The notes under the pieces are model-generated. The model made no database searches and was not told the DNA's origin. It worked only from the letters and a program-made list of their open reading frames with translations. Below, one piece after another: positions 1-5,298 of a DNA stretch of 5,983 nucleotides (the stretch's first letter is position 1; every line of letters begins with the position of its first letter). Source of the DNA: Chloroflexota bacterium (GTDB lineage: Bacteria > Chloroflexota > Limnocylindria > P2-11E); NCBI GenBank assembly GCA_016875665.1, contig VGPA01000086.1, forward strand, positions 1 through 5,983, read 5' to 3'. A program made the position numbers and the translations under genes.

Positions 1-2
1 GT

Positions 3-773
3 CCCAAGTGCGAGCGGGCCCTCGGCGACGAGGTGCTCGGCTCGATCATCGCGGGGATCCACCAGGAGAGCCGCCATACGTACGGCGCACCCCGGGTCCA
101 CGCCGAGCTCCGCCTCGCGAAAGGCATCCGGGTCGGCCGCAAGCGCGTGGCCCGCCTGATGCGCCTGTCTGGCCTTGCCGGCGTGCACCGCCGGCGGCGG
201 CCGCGCACCACCATCCGCGGCGCGGTCATCTCGGCAGTGCCCGACCTGGTCGGCCGTGACTTCACCGTTGATCGGCCGGACCGGCTCTGGATCGCCGACA
301 TCACCTACATCCGCACCGACGAGGGCTTCCTGTACCTCGCCGTCGTGCTCGACGCCTGCACGCGCCGCATCGTCGGCTGGTCGATGCGGCGGACCCTGGA
401 GACCGAGATCGTGACCGCCGCCCTCGACATGGCCATCGCTCGCCGGAGCCCCGCCGCGGGCCTGGTCTTCCACAGCGACCACGGGTCGCAGTACACGAGC
501 TTCGCCTTCGGCCACCGCTGCCGCGAGGCCGGCATCGCGCCCTCGATGGGCGCGGTCGGCTCGGCGTACGACAACGCGATGGCCGAGAGCTTCTTCGCGT
601 CCCTGGAGTGCGAGCTGCTCGACCGCAGTCACTTCGACACCCGCGAGCAGGCGCGCGTCGCCGTCTTCGACTACCTCGAGGCCTGGTACAACCCGCGCCG
701 CCGACACTCATCGATCGGGTACGCCTCGCCGGCGGAGTTCGACAGGAGGTTCGCGGAGCTCGCGCTCACCTAA
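3..773 (+). CDS. IS3-family transposase orfB (DDE integrase-type), 5'-truncated by window edge
   Basis: This is the catalytic part of an IS3-family transposase, which cuts and joins DNA at the element ends. The frame is open from the first complete codon at base 3, and a GTG at 33 is probably internal: family members usually have some tens of residues before this point. Numbering from that GTG, residues 8-51 form the HTH_21-like DNA-binding segment (the typical TYGAPRVHAEL and RVARLMR motifs are visible). The integrase core follows, with D89 (WIADITYI), D149 (FHSDHGSQYTS) and E185 (NAMAESFFASLE). The second Asp and the Glu are separated by 35 residues, the D-D-35-E spacing of IS3 orfB. The C-terminus has the family-typical WYNPRRRHSSIGYASPAEF. 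No frameshift or stop breaks the visible part, so it looks intact. In full elements it is normally made as an OrfAB fusion by -1 frameshifting; orfA is not visible here. Confidence 0.93.
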   Translation, partial: PKCERALGDEVLGSIIAGIHQESRHTYGAPRVHAELRLAKGIRVGRKRVARLMRLSGLAGVHRRRRPRTTIRGAVISAVPDLVGRDFTVDRPDRLWIADITYIRTDEGFLYLAVVLDACTRRIVGWSMRRTLETEIVTAALDMAIARRSPAAGLVFHSDHGSQYTSFAFGHRCREAGIAPSMGAVGSAYDNAMAESFFASLECELLDRSHFDTREQARVAVFDYLEAWYNPRRRHSSIGYASPAEFDRRFAELALT

Positions 774-778
774 TGTTT

Positions 779-806
779 GAGGCTCCACGAGACCGGGGCA
801 ACCGCA
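779..806 (+). repeat. Candidate right terminal inverted repeat of the IS
   Basis: This starts five bases after the transposase stop codon. It carries GAGGCTCC at its inner end and CCGGGGCAACCGCA at its outer end, finishing with the CA dinucleotide typical of IS3-family ends. Length and layout resemble the IS6110 right end from memory. The matching left repeat is outside the window, so this rests on resemblance alone. Confidence 0.5.
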
Positions 807-952
807 ATTCCGCCGTACGGCACCGTTTTAGGGCGAACATACCTCGGAGGGAAGTATTTCTATTCCTCCTGAGACCCGACCGCTACCCGAGAACACCCCG
901 GCGACTGAACGCTCGCCCTGTACGGGGACCGCACATGCGACGGATTGAAGGG
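807..952. other. Non-coding gap between IS end and aspS 3' end, with imperfect stem-loop
   Basis: No credible gene is visible here, and the stretch is more AT-rich than its surroundings. Bases 843-873 can fold into an imperfect hairpin: CTC pairs with GAG, and GGAGG(g)AA pairs with TTCCTCC, with a single bulged base on each side and a 9-base loop. It lies about 80 bases beyond the aspS stop and could slow or end aspS transcription. However, neither strand has a T-run after it, so I do not call it an intrinsic terminator. A 10-bp palindrome, GCCGTACGGC, sits at 812-821, beside the presumed IS junction. Confidence 0.4.
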
Positions 953-2710
953 CTACGTGCGCTTCGTGGGGATCACCACCTGCAGACCCAGCTCCTTCAG
1001 CAGGGCGGGGTCGATCTCGGCGGGCGCGTCGAGCAGCGGATCGAAGCCGGTCTGGGTCTTGGGGAACGCCTGCACCTCACGGATGTTCTCCGTGCCGGCG
1101 AGGGTCATCACGAGCCGGTCGATGCCCAGGCCCGCGCCGCCGCTCGGCGGTGCCCCGTATTCCAGGGCGTCGAGGAGCGCACCGAAGCGCAGCGCCGCCT
1201 CCTCCTTGCCCACGCCGAACTGCGCGAACACCCGCTCCTGCACGTCGCGCCGGTGGATCCGGACGCTGCCCCCACCGAGCTCCTTGCCGTCGACCGCCAT
1301 GTCGTACTGCTTGCTGCGCGCGCGCAGCGGATCGGTGTCGAGGAGCGCGAGGTCCTCGTCGGCCAGTGGAGCGCAGAACGGGTTGTGCGCGAAGGTCCAG
1401 CCACCCTCGGGCGTCCGCTCCACGAGCGGGAACTCGACCACCCACGCCGCGGCGTGCGCCGAGGCGTCCGCGAGCCCGAGCTCGTCGCCCATCTTCTCGC
1501 GGATGAGGCCGAGCGCCTCGCTGGCCACGTGAGCGGAGTCCGCCACGGCGAGCACCAGGTCGCCCGGCTGCGCGCCCGACGCGGCGCCGATGCTGGAGAT
1601 CTCGGCCGGGCGGAGAAACTTCGCCACCCGGGACTCGACGTCCGACCCCTTGAACGCGAACGTCGCGAGACCCTTCGCCCCCTTGCGCCTGGCGAGCTGC
1701 TCCCACGCCTCGATCTCGCGGCGGCTCGCGTCGGCCTTGCCCGGCACGCGGAGACCGCGGACCGCCTCGGCGTCGCGGAAGACGCCGAGGCCGCTCGACG
1801 TGAAGTCGCCGAGGTCGACGAGCTCGAGACCGAACCGTAGGTCGGGCCGGTCGCTGCCGTAGCGGCGCATCGCCTCCGCGTAGGTGAAGCGCGGCCAGGC
1901 GCCGGGCCGCATCGGCTTCGAGGCGAACTTCTTGAAGATCCCGGTGTAGAGCTCCTCCAGCAGCGCCGTGACGTCCTCCGGGTCGACGAACGACAGTTCG
2001 ACGTCCAGCTGCGTGTGCTCGTACACCCGGTCCGCGCGCGGGTCCTCGTCCCGGTAGCAGCGCGCGATCTGGAAGTACTTGTCGACGCCGCCGACCATCA
2101 GGATCTGCTTCAGCTGCTGCGGCGACTGGGGCAGCGCCCAGAACCGGCCCGGGTAGTACCGGGACGGAACGACGAAGTCCCGCGCACCCGTGGGGTCCGA
2201 GCGGATGAGGTTGGTCGTCTCGATCTCCCAGAAGCCCTGGCCGACCAGGTGGCGGCGGATGTGGTCGACGACCTCGTGCCGCAGCCGCATCAGCTCGCGT
2301 GACCGCTCCCGGCGCAGGTCCACGTAGCGGTACTTCCATCGCAGGGTCTCGTCGACCGGGGTCTCCTCGTTCACATAGAAGGGCGGCGTCTTCGATTCAT
2401 TGAGCACGGTCACGCGTCCGGCGACGAGCTCGACCTCGCCCGTGGGCAGCTTCGGGTTGCGGGTGCCCTCGGGTCTCGCGCGCACGCGGCCCTCGATCTG
2501 GAGGACCCACTCGCTGCGCACCGCGGCGAGCGCGGCGTGCGCGGGTTCCCCGCTCGCGCTCGCGACCACCTGGGTGATCCCGTAGCGGTCGCGGAGATCG
2601 ATGAACGTCAGGTCACCGTGATCGCGCCGGCGGTGCACCCAGCCCGCGATCGTGATGGTCTCGCCGATGAGCGCCTTGTCCGGCTGGCCGCAGGTATGTG
2701 TCCGCAGCAC
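953..2710 (-). CDS. aspS: Aspartyl-tRNA synthetase, bacterial type, probably non-discriminating (Asp/Asn)
   Basis: This class IIb synthetase charges tRNA(Asp), and in its non-discriminating form tRNA(Asn), with aspartate in the cytosol. It is 585 residues, normal for the bacterial family. An N-terminal OB-fold anticodon-binding domain (about 1-105) is followed by the catalytic core with the bacterial GAD insertion (about 290-420). Visible motifs are GFWEIETTNL (159-168, motif 1), QSPQQLKQ (195-202, aspartate pocket), YRDEDPRADR (219-228, motif 2), ELGGGSVRIH (477-486) and GLGIDRL with Arg532 (527-533, motif 3). His31 in RRRDHG and Gly82 in RPEG match residues linked to Asn-tRNA acceptance in Pseudomonas AspRS, which suggests a GatCAB-dependent Asn route. 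Two departures are HNPFCAP at 442-448 (usually HHPFT) and VYEHTQ at 229-234 (usually QPEFTQ). The GTG start is supported by a Shine-Dalgarno site, and the gene begins 3 bp after the hisS stop, so the two are cotranscribed. Confidence 0.97.
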   Translation of the reverse strand: MLRTHTCGQPDKALIGETITIAGWVHRRRDHGDLTFIDLRDRYGITQVVASASGEPAHAALAAVRSEWVLQIEGRVRARPEGTRNPKLPTGEVELVAGRVTVLNESKTPPFYVNEETPVDETLRWKYRYVDLRRERSRELMRLRHEVVDHIRRHLVGQGFWEIETTNLIRSDPTGARDFVVPSRYYPGRFWALPQSPQQLKQILMVGGVDKYFQIARCYRDEDPRADRVYEHTQLDVELSFVDPEDVTALLEELYTGIFKKFASKPMRPGAWPRFTYAEAMRRYGSDRPDLRFGLELVDLGDFTSSGLGVFRDAEAVRGLRVPGKADASRREIEAWEQLARRKGAKGLATFAFKGSDVESRVAKFLRPAEISSIGAASGAQPGDLVLAVADSAHVASEALGLIREKMGDELGLADASAHAAAWVVEFPLVERTPEGGWTFAHNPFCAPLADEDLALLDTDPLRARSKQYDMAVDGKELGGGSVRIHRRDVQERVFAQFGVGKEEAALRFGALLDALEYGAPPSGGAGLGIDRLVMTLAGTENIREVQAFPKTQTGFDPLLDAPAEIDPALLKELGLQVVIPTKRT

Positions 2711-2713
2711 CGC

Positions 2714-4075
2714 TTACGACTCCTTCAGAAACGGCGCCTCGCCGGCCGCGCCCTGCTCGTGCTGCATGGGATCGAACGGGCGCGGCGGCTGCCGCCGCGG
2801 CACATGACGGCCGACCTCGGTCACGACCGCGGCGAGGCGCGTGACGCGCTGCGTCTTCGCGACCAGGTCGCGCACGACGACGTTCCCCCCGGCCGCCTCG
2901 GGCGTGCCGCGGATCACGGCGACCCGCGCGCCGTGCTTGACCGCGCTCTCCAGCTGCTTGTCGAGCGGCTTGGACGAGTAGTCGATCCCGACGCTGAAGC
3001 CCGCCTCGCGAAGCGGATCGGCGAGCTGCGTGCGATCGGCCGCGTCGTCGGGCTGCGCGGAGACGATGTAGACGTCGGGTGTCGGCGCCTTCGGCATGGT
3101 CACTCCCTGCTGCGTCATCGCGAGGATGAGCACGTCCACGCCGCCCGCGGTTCCGACGCCGGGAGTGGGTGGGCCGCCCATGGTCTGCACGAGCCCGTCG
3201 TAACGGCCCCCGGCCGCGACGGCGATCCCGCCGCTCTTGGTGAACTCGGGATCCGTGAGGTGGAACTCCCAGACGGTCCGCGAGTAGTAGTCGAGGCCGC
3301 GCACCATCGTCTCGTCCACGACGTACCGCACGCCGAGCCGGTCGAGGCCTGCGGTCACCGCCGCGAAGTGCGCGCGGTCCTCCTCGCACAGCAGACCGGC
3401 GAGGCGCGGAGCCGCGGCGACGACCGCGCGATCGCGCGGATCCTTGGCGTCGAGGATGCGCAGCGCGTTCGTCTCGAGCCGCCACCGCGACTCCTCGGTG
3501 AGGTCGGCCGCGCGGCTCCGGAAGTAGGCGGCGAGCGCTTCCTTCACCTTCTGCTGACACGCCGCGTCGCCCAGCGTGTTGATCCGAAGCTCCACGTCCA
3601 CCAGGCCGACGTCGCGAAACAGGCCCGCGGCGAAGCTCATCATCTCCACGTCCGCCGCCGGCTCCTTCGCGCCGTAGCACTCCAGGCCCCACTGCCAGAA
3701 CTCGCGCAGGCGCGCATTCTGGGGCCGCTGTCCGCGGTGCATCTGCTCCCAGTAGAAGAAGCGCACCGGCAGCGGCTGCTTGTGGAAGCCGTGCTGGAGG
3801 AACAGGCGCGTGACCGCCGCGGTGCCCTCGGGACGGAGCGTGAGACCCGACTCTCCGCCGCGCTGCGACACCTCGTACATCTCGTAGCCGACGATGTCGC
3901 TCGCCTCGCCGACGGACTTTACGAACACCATCCGGTCCTCGACCGTCGGCGTCTCGATGCGCGGGTATCCGTAGCGGAGCGCTCGGCTCTGGGTCACGGA
4001 CTGCAGCGCGTCGAACGTCGCCGCATCCGCGGGAAGCAGATCGCGCATGCCTCGTGGCGTCTGAAGGGCCGACAT
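2714..4075 (-). CDS. hisS: Histidyl-tRNA synthetase, divergent in motifs 2 and 3
   Basis: This class IIa synthetase charges tRNA(His) with histidine in the cytosol. It is 453 residues, slightly longer than the usual 420-430. Family features in order: TPRGMRDLLP (6-15); motif 1 region YGYPRIETPTVED (35-47); TLRPEGTA (79-86, His/ATP site); motif 2 region HRGQRPQNARLREFWQ (113-128); the HisA motif VRGLDYYSRTVWEF (258-271) with the family's key Arg259; the HisB motif AGGRYDGL (288-295); and a C-terminal anticodon-binding domain (about 333-410, with RVAVIRG). Having HisA, HisB and the anticodon domain argues against the HisZ regulatory paralogue. Oddities: motif 2 has Gln116 where Glu is normal (RxE), and motif 3 reads GVGTAGGVDVLIL (306-318), with Val315 where a near-invariant Arg is expected. 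The last ~40 residues are a Pro/Arg-containing tail. The start is ATG, but no Shine-Dalgarno site precedes it. It is first in the operon with aspS. Confidence 0.95.
   Translation of the reverse strand: MSALQTPRGMRDLLPADAATFDALQSVTQSRALRYGYPRIETPTVEDRMVFVKSVGEASDIVGYEMYEVSQRGGESGLTLRPEGTAAVTRLFLQHGFHKQPLPVRFFYWEQMHRGQRPQNARLREFWQWGLECYGAKEPAADVEMMSFAAGLFRDVGLVDVELRINTLGDAACQQKVKEALAAYFRSRAADLTEESRWRLETNALRILDAKDPRDRAVVAAAPRLAGLLCEEDRAHFAAVTAGLDRLGVRYVVDETMVRGLDYYSRTVWEFHLTDPEFTKSGGIAVAAGGRYDGLVQTMGGPPTPGVGTAGGVDVLILAMTQQGVTMPKAPTPDVYIVSAQPDDAADRTQLADPLREAGFSVGIDYSSKPLDKQLESAVKHGARVAVIRGTPEAAGGNVVVRDLVAKTQRVTRLAAVVTEVGRHVPRRQPPRPFDPMQHEQGAAGEAPFLKES
2720..2725 (-). promoter_or_regulatory. Shine-Dalgarno site of aspS
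   Basis: On the minus strand the bases read AAGGAG, nine bases before the GTG at 2710-2708, inside the last codons of hisS. It supports the GTG start of aspS and shows that ribosomes can load independently on the second gene of the operon. Confidence 0.75.
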
Positions 4076-4078
4076 CGG

Positions 4079-4091
4079 TATCGTGACGATA
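4079..4091. promoter_or_regulatory. Palindrome TATCGTGACGATA just upstream of hisS (candidate operator / -10 region)
   Basis: This is a perfect 6-1-6 inverted repeat ending three bases before the hisS ATG, extended at 4092-4096 by a further ACGAT half-copy. Read on the minus strand, TATCGT at 4091-4086 is a fair -10 match. It would place transcription start only a few bases before the ATG, which agrees with the missing Shine-Dalgarno site and points to a leaderless or near-leaderless hisS message. I see no convincing -35 at standard spacing. A regulator bound here would block hisS directly. Function is inferred from symmetry and position only. Confidence 0.35.
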
Positions 4092-4105
4092 ACGATTGGC
4101 CGAGT

Positions 4106-4159
4106 GCGAAGCGGCTTCGCCGCGACAAGCGAGTCGAGACGGAGCCGGCGAAGCGAAGC
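4106..4159. repeat. Palindrome GCGAAGCGGCTTCGC plus two further GCGAAGC copies
   Basis: Bases 4106-4120 form a perfect 7-1-7 inverted repeat. The half-site GCGAAGC recurs twice, overlapping by two bases, at 4148-4154 and 4153-4159. All copies lie in the 113-bp gap between the divergent hisS and cyclophilin genes. This could be a stem-loop in the cyclophilin leader, a multi-site operator, or one copy of a dispersed extragenic palindromic repeat. The sequence alone cannot separate these. Confidence 0.45.
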
Positions 4160-4178
4160 TGAGCGTCGATCAACATAA

Positions 4179-4184
4179 GGGAGG
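4179..4184 (+). promoter_or_regulatory. Shine-Dalgarno site fixing the start of the first cyclophilin
   Basis: GGGAGG lies four bases before the ATG at 4189. The reading frame stays open upstream to about 4096, but that extension (ECEAASPRQASRDGAGEA) is encoded by the repeat-bearing intergenic DNA and has no counterpart in cyclophilins, so the ATG at 4189 is the real start. Confidence 0.75.
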
Positions 4185-4188
4185 CGAC

Positions 4189-4626
4189 ATGCCGGATCGT
4201 CCCGAGCAGCCCACCGCGACCATCGAGCTGGCGAAGGGCGGCTCTTTCACCATCACGCTGTACCCGACGAGCGCGCCCAACACCGTCTCCAACTTCGTCG
4301 AGAAGGCGAAGTCGGGCTTCTACGACGGGCTCACCTTCCACCGGGTCGAGGACTGGGTGGTCCAGGGCGGCGACCCCGAAGGCAGCGGGCGCGGCGGCGG
4401 CCGCGTGAAGAGCGAATACAACGACCTGCCGTTCAACGTCGGCGCGGTCGGCATCGCGCGCGGCCCGGACCCGGCCATCAACAACGACGCGCAGTGGTTC
4501 GTCACCAAGAAGGACTCCCAGTTCCTCAACAAGCAGTACACGAACTTCGGGCAGATCAACACGGGCATGGACGTCGTGACGGGTATCAAGATCGGCGACA
4601 AGATCAAGAGCATCACCATCTCATGA
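4189..4626 (+). CDS. Cyclophilin-type peptidyl-prolyl cis-trans isomerase, cytosolic
   Basis: This is a single-domain cyclophilin of 145 residues that interconverts cis and trans Xaa-Pro bonds and helps folding. There is no signal peptide or membrane segment, so it should act in the cytosol. The family pattern is clear: TIELAKGGSFTITLYPTSAP (11-30), NFVEKAKSGFYDGLTFHRV (35-53) with the catalytic Arg52, VVQGGDPEGSG (57-67) with Gln59, AQWFVT (101-106) and YTNFGQINTGMDVV (117-130). The position of the cyclosporin-binding Trp of human CypA is Phe112 (QFLNKQY), and that of its His126 is Tyr117, as in many bacterial forms. Its stop overlaps the start of the next cyclophilin as ATGA, so the two are translated together. 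It is transcribed away from hisS. The specific client proteins are unknown. Confidence 0.95.
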   Translation: MPDRPEQPTATIELAKGGSFTITLYPTSAPNTVSNFVEKAKSGFYDGLTFHRVEDWVVQGGDPEGSGRGGGRVKSEYNDLPFNVGAVGIARGPDPAINNDAQWFVTKKDSQFLNKQYTNFGQINTGMDVVTGIKIGDKIKSITIS

Positions 4627-5237
4627 GGCGCTTGCTTGTTGCTGCCATCGGACTTTCTCTCGTCGCGTGCCAGAGCGCCACGGGGAGCGCCGGCCAGGCC
4701 CCCACGCCGCGACCGGCCGCGACCAGCGTCCTCGCGGGGGGTACGCCAACCGCGGCGGGCACGCCCGCCGCGGCGGGGACGGCCACCTGTCCCCCGCCCA
4801 CAAGCGGAACCGTCTCGCAGGCGACCATCACGCTGACCAGCGGCGGCGTCGTCACCTTCGCCCTGCGTGCCGACAAGGCACCGCTCACCGTGAAGAACTT
4901 CGCCGACAAGTCACGCGCCTGCTTCTACGACGGCCTGATCTTCCACCGGGTCGAGCCCAACTTCGTGATCCAGGGCGGCGACCCGCTGGGGACCGGCACC
5001 GGCGGCCGGAGCAACCTCGCCACGGAGCCGAGCGACCTGCCCTTCCTCAAGGGCGCGGTGGGCGTCGCCCGCGGCGGCGACCCCAAGGTCTCCAACGACG
5101 CGCAGTTCTTCATCTGCACCGGCAGCTGCCGTCACCTCGACGGCCTCTACACCAACTTCGGCCAGGTCGTGAGCGGCCAGGACGTCGCCGACCGGGTCAA
5201 AGTCGGGGACCGCATCCGCAGCATCCGCGTCCAGTAG
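4623..5237 (+). CDS. Exported cyclophilin-type peptidyl-prolyl isomerase, predicted lipoprotein
   Basis: This 204-residue protein starts with a type II signal peptide (MRRLLVAAIGLSLVAC, lipobox LVAC, lipidated Cys16). A low-complexity Ala/Thr/Gly/Pro linker follows (about 17-55), then a cyclophilin domain (about 64-204). Catalytic-site residues are visible: FHRVEPNFVIQGGDP (107-121) with Arg109 and Gln117, AQFFICTGSCRHLDGLYTNFG (160-180) and the closing VKVGDRIRSIRVQ. The signal suggests anchoring to the outer face of the membrane with the enzyme held away by the linker. Cys56, Cys100, Cys165 and Cys169 are absent from the cytosolic neighbour. Cys165 and Cys169 lie within the AQFFICTGSCRHLDG stretch and could form a disulfide outside the cell. 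Strong similarity to the preceding gene (FYDGL-FHRV, QGGDP, NDAQ-F, YTNFGQ, VGD-I-SI) indicates tandem duplication. Translation is probably coupled through the ATGA overlap, and I see no strong separate Shine-Dalgarno site. Confidence 0.94.
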   Translation: MRRLLVAAIGLSLVACQSATGSAGQAPTPRPAATSVLAGGTPTAAGTPAAAGTATCPPPTSGTVSQATITLTSGGVVTFALRADKAPLTVKNFADKSRACFYDGLIFHRVEPNFVIQGGDPLGTGTGGRSNLATEPSDLPFLKGAVGVARGGDPKVSNDAQFFICTGSCRHLDGLYTNFGQVVSGQDVADRVKVGDRIRSIRVQ

Positions 5238-5238
5238 C

Positions 5239-5276
5239 AAAAGAAAGGGGCCCGGGTCTCTCGACCCGGGCCCCCT
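5239..5276. terminator. Intrinsic terminator shared by convergent genes (canonical on the minus strand)
   Basis: Bases 5247-5258 (GGGGCCCGGGTC) and 5263-5274 (GACCCGGGCCCC) form a perfect 12-bp stem with a 4-base TCTC loop. It begins 9 bases after the stop of the lipoprotein cyclophilin and lies 24 bases beyond the stop of the minus-strand Ig-repeat gene. For minus-strand transcription the hairpin is followed by TTTCTTTT (complement of 5246-5239), a good U-tract. For plus-strand transcription the stem is followed by CTGCGA with no U-run, so termination of the cyclophilin operon may be weaker or depend on the stem alone. Confidence 0.85.
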
Positions 5277-5298
5277 GCGAACGCATCGCGGGCAGGTC

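Larger units (their letters stand above)
1..806 (+). mobile_element. IS3-family insertion sequence, 3' portion (left end outside window)
   Basis: The segment holds the end of an orfB-type DDE transposase followed closely by a plausible right terminus. Bases 779-806 can be laid without gaps against the 28-bp right inverted repeat of IS6110 as I remember it: both start GAG, share a central CCGGGGC and end in CA. The right boundary is therefore placed at 806, with 807-809 (att) as a candidate 3-bp target duplication. The left inverted repeat, orfA and any programmed frameshift site lie outside the window, so the boundary and duplication cannot be confirmed. An alternative end at the CA at 799-800 is possible. 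The element is convergent with aspS and sits 146 bp beyond its stop codon, so it does not interrupt the synthetase operon. Confidence 0.7.

Noticed and set aside
843..873. Intrinsic terminator of aspS or of the IS
   Set aside because: The hairpin has bulges and no T-run follows on either strand, so it is noted as an imperfect stem-loop only.
608..1840. Open frame of about 410 codons on the plus strand from the transposase into aspS
   Set aside because: It crosses the IS end, the intergenic gap and the antisense of aspS. The product is Arg/Glu-rich without a domain, so it is a by-product of GC bias.
1077..2339. Open frame of about 420 codons on the minus strand overlapping aspS in another frame
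   Set aside because: The AspRS frame carries all class II motifs; this one gives a Gly/Arg/Pro-rich string with no domain.
2714..4075. HisZ (ATP phosphoribosyltransferase regulatory subunit) as an alternative to HisRS
   Set aside because: The protein keeps RGLDYYSRT, AGGRYDGL and a full C-terminal anticodon-binding domain, and is the first gene of an operon with aspS.
2537..4162. Open frame of about 541 codons on the plus strand across hisS and the aspS start
   Set aside because: It lies antisense to two clear synthetase genes. Long open antisense frames are common in GC-rich coding DNA, and the translation is rich in Arg/Leu/His/Ala with no recognisable domain.
4096..4188. Upstream in-frame extension of the first cyclophilin starting from TTG at 4096
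   Set aside because: The added residues do not resemble a cyclophilin N-terminus or a signal peptide, whereas ATG 4189 has a strong Shine-Dalgarno site just before it.
4076..4188. Possible T-box or His-leader attenuator upstream of hisS
   Set aside because: No T-box consensus, run of His codons or terminator/antiterminator pair is visible on the minus strand, and the likely leader is only a few bases long.
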